Origin: Candidatus Aminicenantota bacterium
GTDB lineage: Bacteria > Acidobacteriota > Aminicenantia > UBA2199
Length of the DNA: 10,299 bases
Reading direction: 5' to 3'
Assembly: GCA_030612495.1 (NCBI GenBank)
Contig: JAUWNT010000075.1
Location: 1 to 10,299 of the forward strand
Shown: positions 1-6,178 of the stretch, one piece after another
Position numbering within the stretch: position 1 is the stretch's first letter
Layout: each line of letters begins with the position of its first letter
Position numbers and translations under genes: made by a program
The notes under the pieces: model-generated
What the model was told of the DNA's origin: nothing
The model's input: the letters and a program-made list of their open reading frames with translations, nothing else
The model's database searches: none

Positions 1-51
1 TGTTAGCTAAAATTTAAAAGTGCACTGTTTAAGTTTTAAAAGTGCACTCCT
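1..51 (+). repeat. Left IS end with two transposase-site copies
   Basis: The motif TTTAAAAGTGCACT occurs at 13-26 and again at 35-48 in the same orientation, 22 bp apart. Each copy contains the 8-bp palindrome AGTGCACT. The inner copy overlaps the 3' end of the transposase gene: its last residues GVHF and the stop codon at 36-38 are read from this repeat. The arrangement suggests two binding sites for the transposase, which is inference from the repetition. Confidence 0.85.
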
Positions 52-1292
52 TTAAATTCTGAGTTTTTAATTTTTTGAACATCAACAAGTTCATTTTTTT
101 TCCAGAATCTTATCTCAGAAATCCCATTTTCTAGGGGATAAATTCTTAGGGTGATTTCATCTCTGGGGTTAACTTTGTTCACTCTTAATTTTAAAGTCAT
201 GAATGATATTTTTCTATAAGCATCACTAGTCCTCTTTGCTCTGTAACAAAATATATCTTTTGTAGATTTAAAAGGATACATTACTTTAAAAGGTCTAAAA
301 AGAGATTTGTTTCCATTAACAGCATTATTAAATCTAAGATGAGGAATTTCTTTAGTTGTAGAATGAACCTGCCTGTAATTATAGCGGCGTATTTCCCTAT
401 TTAATATTAGTTGTCCATCCTTAATGTTTCTAATATTTTCTCTTACGCATATTCTTACGAGATTATCTTGTAACCACTGATAGGGTCTTTCAATTTTTCC
501 TTTTGCTTGTGGTGATAGAGCATAAGTAAGTTTTACGCCACACTCATTCAGGATTTGTTTCCATTGGGGAGTTACTTCATCAGTTAATTTATGATGCTTT
601 CTCCAAAAGGAATCTCTGCCCTGAACAAATCTAAATATCGAATGGCAGTCAACATAATAGCAATAGGGGAAGCCATATTTTAAGAAAACAGATTCAAGAG
701 CTTTAATGTGAGTAAAACTGGTTTCTCTTTTTACCAGCGTTGCATATATAATAAGTCGGCTATAATCATCTATAGAAGTTATCAGGTACCATTTTTCATT
801 TGCATCAGGAGCCCACAGATGATAAGAGGAGTCATGCTGAATTAGTTCTCCAGGATAGTTTGTCAAAACCTCTCTATCGTGAATTTTTTTTCTTTTTTTA
901 GGGATATAAAAATCGTTCTTTTTTGCTCTATTAATTATAGTCGGCAGTGACACCGTTTTATTATATTCATTTACCAGTCTTCTTTTAATGAAGCTGTAGT
1001 TATATGTTTTTGTGGGTGTTTTTTTATTATCTATAATCTCTTTATCTATGGATAACTCTTTAAAAATAATATCCTCAATATCCTTTGATATTTTCCTGTT
1101 GCTTCCTCTTCTTTTATATTTAACAGTAAACTTTTCACTATCTTTTTTATACCTCTTAATTAGTTCAAAAAATCTTCTCCTCTTAATACCAAGAATTACT
1201 TGAATATACTTTCTTTCAATCTCTTTGCTTAAGTACTTCTTGAAAAGCTCCTTTACTTGATCATCTGTAAATTTTTTGTGAATTTGAGACAT
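36..1292 (-). CDS. DDE transposase (rve/integrase-core fold)
   Basis: This 418-residue protein is the likely DDE recombinase that moves the surrounding insertion sequence. The basic N-terminal part (about residues 1-70) contains an ILGIKRRRFFELIKRY helix-turn-helix-like stretch for end recognition. The catalytic core runs from about 145 to 290. The likely acidic triad is D154 in QHDSS, D215 in YYVDCHSIF and E268 in PQAKGKIERP. There are 52 residues between the second D and the E, clearly more than the 35 typical of IS3 and IS481 enzymes. That spacing and the HSIFR stretch recall IS1202/ISNCY transposases. The start at 1292 is chosen over an ATG at 1322 because AAGGAGG (1301-1307) sits 8 nt upstream of it. 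The C-terminus is encoded inside the inner left-end repeat. No frameshift or internal stop is seen. The transposase role is certain; the family is tentative. Confidence 0.92.
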   Translation of the reverse strand: MSQIHKKFTDDQVKELFKKYLSKEIERKYIQVILGIKRRRFFELIKRYKKDSEKFTVKYKRRGSNRKISKDIEDIIFKELSIDKEIIDNKKTPTKTYNYSFIKRRLVNEYNKTVSLPTIINRAKKNDFYIPKKRKKIHDREVLTNYPGELIQHDSSYHLWAPDANEKWYLITSIDDYSRLIIYATLVKRETSFTHIKALESVFLKYGFPYCYYVDCHSIFRFVQGRDSFWRKHHKLTDEVTPQWKQILNECGVKLTYALSPQAKGKIERPYQWLQDNLVRICVRENIRNIKDGQLILNREIRRYNYRQVHSTTKEIPHLRFNNAVNGNKSLFRPFKVMYPFKSTKDIFCYRAKRTSDAYRKISFMTLKLRVNKVNPRDEITLRIYPLENGISEIRFWKKNELVDVQKIKNSEFKGVHF

Positions 1293-1374
1293 GATTATAT
1301 CCTCCTTTAAAGCTGTAATCATATCTAATTCTTATTGAAGATGTTTCGTGGAAATGACACTGCTGTGGAAATTA

Positions 1375-1441
1375 TGGAAAACTAAAAACCAAGTTTTCCA
1401 CAAATTCCCACACCTCTTTGGAAAAGCTTTCAGCTTTTCCA
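1375..1441 (-). other. Two tandem hairpins upstream of transposase
   Basis: Two inverted repeats share TGGAAAA/TTTTCCA arms. The first has 9-bp arms at 1375-1383 and 1392-1400 with an 8-nt loop. The second has perfect 10-bp arms at 1419-1428 and 1432-1441 with a 3-nt loop. They lie between the candidate transposase promoter and its start codon, so they would be transcribed as leader RNA. They could limit transposase expression or be protein-binding sites. The structure is seen in the sequence; the role is inference. Confidence 0.6.
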
Positions 1442-1463
1442 CATTCCCACAAAATTTTTTATT

Positions 1464-1491
1464 TTTATAAAAATAAATATTTAAAACACAA
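1464..1491 (-). promoter_or_regulatory. Candidate transposase promoter
   Basis: On the minus strand TTGTGT (1486-1491) and TATAAA (1464-1469) are separated by 16 bp and lie upstream of the transposase gene. The region is extremely AT-rich, so chance matches are likely and support is modest. Confidence 0.35.
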
Positions 1492-1497
1492 AAAAAC

Positions 1498-1559
1498 AGG
1501 AGTGCACTTTTAAAACTTAAATCTGCAAAAAAGAGTGCACTTTTAAATTTTAAATGACA
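1498..1559 (-). repeat. Right IS end with two transposase-site copies
   Basis: Read on the minus strand this is the counterpart of the left end. The outer copy of the motif is at 1534-1547 and the inner copy at 1501-1514, 33 bp apart. It therefore carries 11 extra bases between the two sites compared with the left end. The inner 24 bp (1498-1521) match the left end (28-51) perfectly in inverted orientation. Confidence 0.85.
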
Positions 1560-1574
1560 GTATATTACTTTTTG

Positions 1575-1603
1575 TTGACAAAAAGCCTTTTTTTAATTAA
1601 AAT
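1575..1603 (+). promoter_or_regulatory. Sigma-70-type promoter of ferredoxin gene
   Basis: A perfect -35 box TTGACA (1575-1580) is followed after exactly 17 bp by TAAAAT (1598-1603). Transcription would begin near 1610, giving a short leader that starts just before AGGAGG (1616-1621). The promoter is entirely outside the insertion sequence, whose end is 15 bp upstream. It is therefore native rather than a hybrid created by insertion. Confidence 0.75.
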
Positions 1604-1625
1604 ATTACGTTTTATAGGAGGAATT

Positions 1626-1799
1626 ATGGCATATCATATTGAAGACACATGCATTAGCTGTGGAGCTTGCGAGAGTGAGTGCCCTGTTGAAGCAATATCA
1701 ATGGGAGATGAAATTTATGTGATAGATGCAGAACTATGTACTGATTGTGGAGCATGTGCAGAGGTTTGCCCTGTTGATGCACCTAAACCAAAATCTTAA
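1626..1799 (+). CDS. 2[4Fe-4S] ferredoxin, clostridial type
   Basis: This is a 57-residue soluble, acidic electron carrier expected to hold two [4Fe-4S] clusters in the cytoplasm. Two CxxCxxCxxxCP motifs are present: C9, C12, C15, C19 and C38, C41, C44, C48, each followed by proline. Length and spacing fit the short clostridial-type family without an insertion between the motifs. The start at 1626 has AGGAGG (1616-1621) 4 nt upstream, and the protein begins directly with the typical MAYHI lead-in to the first motif. An upstream ATG at 1554 is rejected because it lies inside the insertion sequence end and before the promoter. The gene stands alone with its own promoter. Its redox partner cannot be inferred from these neighbours. 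Such proteins commonly serve 2-oxoacid:ferredoxin oxidoreductases or hydrogenases. Confidence 0.96.
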   Translation: MAYHIEDTCISCGACESECPVEAISMGDEIYVIDAELCTDCGACAEVCPVDAPKPKS

Positions 1800-1840
1800 T
1801 AAACTATATATAAACAAAACTCAAATCATAAAAAGTTATT

Positions 1841-1859
1841 AAATTAAAATTATTAATTT
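1841..1859 (+). terminator. Weak AT-only hairpin after ferredoxin gene
   Basis: A 7-bp perfect stem (1841-1847 with 1853-1859) and a 5-nt loop lie 41 bp after the ferredoxin stop codon, followed by GCCTTTTCC. The stem has no G or C and the T run is short, so it is at best a weak terminator. Confidence 0.2.
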
Positions 1860-1874
1860 GCCTTTTCCTGAAAC

Positions 1875-1923
1875 TGTCTCAAAAATAGGACATAAATAGA
1901 TAAAATGTCCTAAAAACATGACA
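1875..1923 (+). promoter_or_regulatory. Tandem TGTC-N10-GACA enhancer sites (candidate UAS)
   Basis: Two 18-bp palindromes, TGTCTCAAAAATAGGACA (1875-1892) and TGTCCTAAAAACATGACA (1906-1923), match at 14 of 18 positions. Each has the outer arms TGTC and GACA. Their starts are 31 bp apart, close to three helical turns, so both would face the same side of the DNA. Their centres lie about 54 and 85 bp upstream of the start point predicted for the sigma-54 promoter at 1942-1957. This is the layout expected for dimers of an NtrC-type enhancer-binding protein. The regulator itself is not encoded in the window. Confidence 0.7.
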
Positions 1924-1941
1924 CTTTATCTCCATTTTAGT

Positions 1942-1957
1942 TGGCATTAAACTTGCT
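1942..1957 (+). promoter_or_regulatory. Sigma-54 (RpoN) promoter
   Basis: TGGCATTAAACTTGCT has the -24 GG (1943-1944) and the -12 GC (1955-1956) with exactly 10 bases between them, and TTGCT matches the consensus TTGCW. Transcription would begin near 1968, right at the AGGAGG (1968-1973) of the following gene, giving a leader of only about 11 nt. The tandem palindromes upstream strengthen the call, because sigma-54 promoters need an activator. Confidence 0.75.
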
Positions 1958-1978
1958 ACCATATAGTAGGAGGAAAAA

Positions 1979-4144
1979 ATGAAAAAATTTATTGTATTGA
2001 TTTTAAGCTTATGCTTTTTAAGTTTATTCATATATTCTGATTATTCCAACCAAAAGGTTTCTGAAGCAAAATATTATGACAAGGCTAAGGTTTTACGGGT
2101 AAAATATACTCAAGGTGAAACATTTGTCAAACGTAGTTATGATGAAGGAATCGAAGAAGCAACAATTAACCTTCCAATATTTGAAAAGGATGCAATTGGG
2201 ACAACAGATGGGAGATTAGAAATTTACTTAGGAAGATTGAATTATTTAAGATTGGACTATGATACAAATGTAACTGCTGAAAAGGCTCCAGAATTAAGAA
2301 CAACCAATATGAGCTTTAGATTAAATAATGGCGGTATTTATCTTGATATTGCAAATCTAGACTATGATAAGGATATTGAGATCCAAACTCCTGATTGTGG
2401 AATTTTTCTATTAAACAAAGGTTTATATAGAATAAATGTTAATCAACAGGGAAATACAGAAATCTATGTTTATAAAGGTATTGCTGAAGTAGCTGGAGAT
2501 GATTATACACGAAATGTAAGAACAAACCAGAAAATTGTAATGTATAATGGAAAAGTTAAAGAGAGACCTTTTTACTTCTACTCTTCTGAAAAAGATGATT
2601 TTGATATTTGGAATCAAAAAAGAAATAACTCGACTAACTATTCTCGCTACGCTTCTTCAAGGTATCTTGAAGCAGGGTATGAAGATTATGAATATGAGTT
2701 GTCACGTAATGGTAGATGGAGATATAACAACACTTATAACTCATACACATGGATGCCTTACAATATAAGCAGATCATGGAGGCCATATTATAATGGAAGA
2801 TGGATATGGAACCCTCATTATGGTAATGTATGGACCTCATATAATCCATGGGGATGGTATACTTCCCATTATGGAAGATGGCATTGGAGCACTATTGACG
2901 GCTGGTATTGGATACCTGGATACAGATGGTCTCCTGCGTGGGTTTCCTGGGGTTGGAATGACTATTATTATGGTTGGTGCCCTTTAAGTTATTACAACAG
3001 ACCAGTTATAGTAATAAATGGAAGATGGAATAGGAATTATCGCTACCGTAATGGGTTTCCATTTCATTCAAGGTCAACGATCATTATAAGAAAAAATCAT
3101 TTACATGCACCAAGGATTAGCAGGATTGCAATAAAATCAAACTCTATTTCAAAAGGCACTTTGGCATACAAAGGGATATCTCCAAGAGTGAGACCTCATA
3201 TTTCCAAAGTCTCTGTGATAAATGCAAAAGGCAAATCTGTTGTTTATAAAAGAAGCGGTATAGTATCAACAAATAAATATAAAGTAATCAAATCTTATCC
3301 TGGCGTCTCAAAAGTAAACAAAAATAAAAATATTGTTTATAAATACTCAGGAACCTCAAGTTCAAAAGCTAAAACTTTTAAATATTCAGCCTCTCATAAA
3401 ACAAAGAAAGTAACTTACAAAAAAAGCTCTAATAAAACTTATGGAACCTTTAAAACAGATAAAAAATCAACTTATAAATATTCCCCAGAACCAAAAATTA
3501 AAAAAAAGAGCTCAACATATAAATATAAATCATCTTCAAAATCAAAAAAATCCTCTGCTTCATCTTCAAAAAGCTCAAGCTCAAAAAAATATAAAGTAAA
3601 GAAGAAAAAGCAAGGACCTTCATATCTTTCATCAAGCAAATATTCATCAAGTTCTAAAAGAGCAAATACCACCTCCTCATATTACGCTTCATCAAAAAGG
3701 GGAAAAGTAGCCAGTTATAGGTCTTCATATTCACCTAAATATTCTAACAAATCATATAATTCACACACATATAAATCTACAAAAAAATATACTTCTCAAT
3801 CATATCCAACAAATAATAGATACTACTCCTCTTCATACAAATATAGCTCAAAACCAACATACAAAACTAAAAGATATTACTCATCATATAAAACTTATTC
3901 AAAACCCTCATATAAAAGTTCCTATAAATCCTACAACACTAATAGATATAGATCTTCATCTCCTTCATATTATTCATCATCAACTAAAAAATATTCCTCA
4001 TCATATAAAACTTATTCAAAACCTTCCACAAAATCATATTCTCATAGATCCTATTCCCAACCTTCTCGTTCTTATTCAAAAAGCTCATATAGAAGCTCTT
4101 CAACACGTTCTAGTTCATCCTCAAAATCTTACAGAAAAAAATAA
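1979..4144 (+). CDS. Exported FecR-like / Trp-rich protein with Ser-Tyr-Lys tail
   Basis: This 721-residue protein is probably secreted or surface-bound; its function is unknown. Residues 1-30 form a signal peptide (MKK, hydrophobic 4-19, likely cleavage after SEA); C12 does not sit in a lipobox. Residues about 35-190 resemble a FecR-type beta-rich domain (for example DAIGTTDGRLEIYLG at 71-85). Residues about 241-338 are rich in Trp, Tyr and Gly, with GRW at 245, 273, 299 and 348 and GWYWIP/PAWVSWGW segments. This layout resembles proteins annotated FecR/DUF6600 from memory. From about 440 to the end the chain is low-complexity Ser, Tyr and Lys with recurring SSYK, KPSYK and SYKSY units, strongly basic and probably disordered. 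The start is secure: AGGAGG (1968-1973) lies 5 nt upstream. The gene has its own sigma-54 control region. The tail might bind polysaccharide, cell wall or nucleic acid, or be cross-linked through tyrosines; both are speculation. Confidence 0.9.
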   Translation: MKKFIVLILSLCFLSLFIYSDYSNQKVSEAKYYDKAKVLRVKYTQGETFVKRSYDEGIEEATINLPIFEKDAIGTTDGRLEIYLGRLNYLRLDYDTNVTAEKAPELRTTNMSFRLNNGGIYLDIANLDYDKDIEIQTPDCGIFLLNKGLYRINVNQQGNTEIYVYKGIAEVAGDDYTRNVRTNQKIVMYNGKVKERPFYFYSSEKDDFDIWNQKRNNSTNYSRYASSRYLEAGYEDYEYELSRNGRWRYNNTYNSYTWMPYNISRSWRPYYNGRWIWNPHYGNVWTSYNPWGWYTSHYGRWHWSTIDGWYWIPGYRWSPAWVSWGWNDYYYGWCPLSYYNRPVIVINGRWNRNYRYRNGFPFHSRSTIIIRKNHLHAPRISRIAIKSNSISKGTLAYKGISPRVRPHISKVSVINAKGKSVVYKRSGIVSTNKYKVIKSYPGVSKVNKNKNIVYKYSGTSSSKAKTFKYSASHKTKKVTYKKSSNKTYGTFKTDKKSTYKYSPEPKIKKKSSTYKYKSSSKSKKSSASSSKSSSSKKYKVKKKKQGPSYLSSSKYSSSSKRANTTSSYYASSKRGKVASYRSSYSPKYSNKSYNSHTYKSTKKYTSQSYPTNNRYYSSSYKYSSKPTYKTKRYYSSYKTYSKPSYKSSYKSYNTNRYRSSSPSYYSSSTKKYSSSYKTYSKPSTKSYSHRSYSQPSRSYSKSSYRSSSTRSSSSSKSYRKK
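3874..4023 (+). repeat. 33-bp direct repeat within the tail coding region
   Basis: Bases 3874-3906 and 3991-4023 match at 32 of 33 positions and are 117 bp apart, which is 39 codons, so the frame is kept. They encode the shared peptide SSYKTYSKPS with one differing residue before it. The near-identity at DNA level, including third positions, points to recent in-frame duplication, which would be one way the tail grows. Confidence 0.75.
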
Positions 4145-4157
4145 CAATTTGAGGTTT

Positions 4158-4172
4158 ATGAATAATAGATAA
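4158..4172 (+). CDS. Possible 4-codon leader ORF (MNNR) before pgeF
   Basis: GAGGT (4151-4155) precedes an ATG at 4158 that opens only four codons and stops at TAA 4170-4172. The TTG start of the next gene is 2 nt further on. The TTG has no good ribosome binding site of its own, so ribosomes may load on this leader and reinitiate. The spacing from GAGG to ATG is short (3 nt), so this is tentative. Confidence 0.25.
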   Translation: MNNR

Positions 4173-4174
4173 AA

Positions 4175-4864
4175 TTGAAAATTGATTTTCTAAGAAAAAA
4201 GATTAATGATAGTTTTGTAAACTTTTTTGAAAACAAAAACATAGCTTTTGGATATACAGAAAAGAACTTTAATCTTCATGATCTTTCAATTTATTTTAAC
4301 CACAGCGATCTAATTGAATTAGAACAAATACACTCAAATATAATTTTTCAATCTTCTCAAGTAGAGTACGGGAATAAAGGCGATGGAATAATCCTTGATC
4401 AAAAGAACAAAATTGCAATCATAAAAACCGCTGACTGCATTCCACTTTTCTTCTGGGATGACATATATTCTTATGGAGGTATTATTCATATTGGGTGGAG
4501 GGGATTGTATAAAGAGATTGAATTGAATTTAATTGAATTACTTAAAAACAAATCAATTAAACGTGGAAACCTTAATTTCTTTTTTGGCCCCTCAATAGAA
4601 AAAGATTGTTATGAGGTTGATCAGAATATTTACACAAAATTTAAGGATAAAAAATATAGGAACAAAATTTTCTTTGCCAATAAAAAAGAAAGATACCTTA
4701 TGGATATAAAAAGGGGAATATCTTATTCTTTAAAAAAATCAGGTATAATAGATGAAAAAATCACTTATTCAAAAATTTGTACATTTTGCGATAAAAGATT
4801 CCCCTCTTATAGAAGAGACAGAGAAACCAACCTGCGCATATACAACTTTTTGATTTTAAAATAA
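4175..4864 (+). CDS. pgeF: PgeF/YfiH family (LACC1-like) purine nucleoside phosphorylase
   Basis: The protein has 229 residues, slightly short for a family of roughly 240-280. It shows the family signature in order: QIH (51-53), GDGII (69-73), TADC (85-88), HIGWRGL (105-111), GPSIEKDCYEV (138-148), and CTFC followed by SYRRD (202-215). H53, C88 and H105 are the expected zinc ligands. Older databases call this family multicopper polyphenol oxidase or laccase-like. Characterised members act on purine nucleosides (phosphorolysis, adenosine deamination), and a peptidoglycan-editing role has been proposed for bacterial members. There is no signal peptide, so it is cytosolic. The start is a TTG at 4175 without a clear adjacent ribosome binding site, and no in-frame ATG offers a better alternative. 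It lies 30 bp after the exported-protein gene and is probably co-transcribed with it. It converges on fabF. Confidence 0.9.
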   Translation: MKIDFLRKKINDSFVNFFENKNIAFGYTEKNFNLHDLSIYFNHSDLIELEQIHSNIIFQSSQVEYGNKGDGIILDQKNKIAIIKTADCIPLFFWDDIYSYGGIIHIGWRGLYKEIELNLIELLKNKSIKRGNLNFFFGPSIEKDCYEVDQNIYTKFKDKKYRNKIFFANKKERYLMDIKRGISYSLKKSGIIDEKITYSKICTFCDKRFPSYRRDRETNLRIYNFLILK

Positions 4865-4906
4865 TTTACATCATAGACCAAAAACATCGAGTCTAAGTAT
4901 CATCAT

Positions 4907-6175
4907 TTATTTTTTTTCAAATTTTTTAAAAAGAAGAGAGCCATTTGTTCCGCCAAACCCAAAAGAATTTGACAAAGCATATTTTAACTCTTTTACAACC
5001 CCTTTATTCGGAGTATAATTCAAATCACAATCCTCATCAGGAACCTCATAATTTATCGTGGGCGGAATAAATGAATTATAAATTGAAAGAACAGTAAATA
5101 TAGCTTCCGCTCCACCAGTTGCTCCAAGCATATGACCTGTAATTGATTTTGTGGAACTTATATTGATCTTATAAGCATTATCTCCAAATAATTTTTTTAC
5201 TGCTAAAGTTTCATATTTGTCATTAAAAGGAGTAGATGTACCATGTGCATTTATATAACCAATTTCTTCTGGTTTAATCTCTGCATCGTCAATAGCCATT
5301 TTCATAGTCCTGTAAGCACCATCTGCTGTTGGGTCAGGAGCTGTTACATGATAGGCATCTCCAGCACAACCATAACCTACTATTTCTGCATATATCTTAG
5401 CTCCTCTCTTAATTGCATGCTCTAATTCCTCAAGTACAATAATTGCTCCGCCTTCAGCAACAATAAAACCATCTCTCTCTTTATCAAATGGACGGCTGGC
5501 TTTTTCCGGCTCATCATTTCTTGTAGATAATGCTCTCATCACAGAAAATCCAGCCATAGCTAAAGGAGTTATCGGAGATTCTGCACCACCAACAACCATA
5601 ACATCAGCATCACCCATTTGAATTATTCTTAATGATTCTCCAATTGAATGAGTGCTAGTTGCACATGCAGTAACATTAGCGAGATTCGGGCCCTTAAAAC
5701 CATACTTTATAGACACTTGACCAGATGCAAGGTTTGCAATTGAACCTGTTATAAAAAAGGGAGAAATCCTTGCAGGCCCTCTTTTTAATAGCATTTCAGT
5801 ATTTGCTTCAATCGTAGATATCCCGCCTATTCCTGAGCCAATGTAAACTCCAATCCTTTCACCTTCTGAATTATCTGTCTTTATTCCAGAATCTTTAACA
5901 GCTTCATCTGCTGCAATCATTGCAAATTGAATAAATTTATCGAGTTTTCTTACTTCCTTTTTATCAAAATAATTTAAAGGATCATAACCCTTGATTTCAC
6001 CTGCAATTTTAGAATAGTGCTCAGAAACATCAAACCTGGAAATTTTAACTATTCCACTTTCACCATTTCTTGCACTCTGCCAGCTCTCATCAACTGTTTT
6101 TCCTACAGGCGAAATAATCCCCAACCCAGTGACAACTACCCTTTTCAGATTAATTGTCTTGCCTACAAAATCCAT
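4907..6175 (-). CDS. fabF: Beta-ketoacyl-ACP synthase II
   Basis: This 422-residue condensing enzyme extends acyl-ACP with malonyl-ACP in type II fatty acid synthesis. The thiolase-fold motifs are complete: nucleophile C171 in TACATSTHSIG, H311 in NAHGTSTPFND, K343 in STKS, H348 in ITGHMLGATGG, and the C-terminal NSFGFGGTNGS loop (403-412). The length is usual for FabF. The start at 6175 adds about ten residues before the common KRVVVTGLG opening. It has only a weak ribosome binding site and lies 3 nt after the acpP stop, so translational coupling is likely. It is the last gene of the operon seen here. The closing sequence meets the convergent gene after 42 bp without a convincing terminator. 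Confidence 0.97.
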   Translation of the reverse strand: MDFVGKTINLKRVVVTGLGIISPVGKTVDESWQSARNGESGIVKISRFDVSEHYSKIAGEIKGYDPLNYFDKKEVRKLDKFIQFAMIAADEAVKDSGIKTDNSEGERIGVYIGSGIGGISTIEANTEMLLKRGPARISPFFITGSIANLASGQVSIKYGFKGPNLANVTACATSTHSIGESLRIIQMGDADVMVVGGAESPITPLAMAGFSVMRALSTRNDEPEKASRPFDKERDGFIVAEGGAIIVLEELEHAIKRGAKIYAEIVGYGCAGDAYHVTAPDPTADGAYRTMKMAIDDAEIKPEEIGYINAHGTSTPFNDKYETLAVKKLFGDNAYKINISSTKSITGHMLGATGGAEAIFTVLSIYNSFIPPTINYEVPDEDCDLNYTPNKGVVKELKYALSNSFGFGGTNGSLLFKKFEKK

Positions 6176-6178
6176 AAT

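Larger units (their letters stand above)
1..1559. mobile_element. Complete insertion sequence, IS481/IS1202(ISNCY)-like
   Basis: The element is bounded by TGT at base 1 and ACA at base 1559 and carries a single transposase gene on the minus strand. The outermost 26 bp at each end (1-26 and 1534-1559) are inverted repeats that match at 23 of 26 positions. A second, inner inverted repeat of 24 bp (28-51 and 1498-1521) is perfect. The transposase gene is intact and keeps its catalytic residues, so the element may be active. The target-site duplication cannot be judged because the window begins at the left tip, and the true tip could lie a few bases further left. The element sits 15 bp upstream of the -35 box of the ferredoxin gene. 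TGT ends are usual for IS481-type elements. The transposase itself looks closer to the IS1202/ISNCY type, so the family assignment is tentative while the element boundaries are well supported. Confidence 0.85.

Noticed and set aside
1554..1625. N-terminal extension of the ferredoxin from an ATG at 1554
   Set aside because: It starts inside the IS end, ahead of the promoter, and would add a hydrophobic stretch unlike ferredoxins; AGGAGG at 1616-1621 marks the start at 1626.
1941..1967. Sigma-70 promoter TTGGCA with TATAGT before the exported-protein gene
   Set aside because: The spacer is only 15 bp, and the start point would fall inside the ribosome binding site. The sigma-54 reading of the same bases has exact spacing and upstream sites.
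3472..3672. Minus-strand 66-residue acidic ORF within the exported-protein gene
   Set aside because: It is the antisense image of Ser/Lys-rich codons, with no ribosome binding site or recognisable domain.
4175..4864. Laccase cross-linking the Tyr-rich tail of the neighbouring exported protein
   Set aside because: The family was once called polyphenol oxidase, but this protein has no signal peptide and characterised members act on purine nucleosides. Adjacency alone is not enough.
4874..4917. Bidirectional terminator between pgeF and fabF
   Set aside because: The only stem is TAGAC/GTCTA, 5 bp with a 12-nt loop, and the T-rich stretch is 11 or more bases away.
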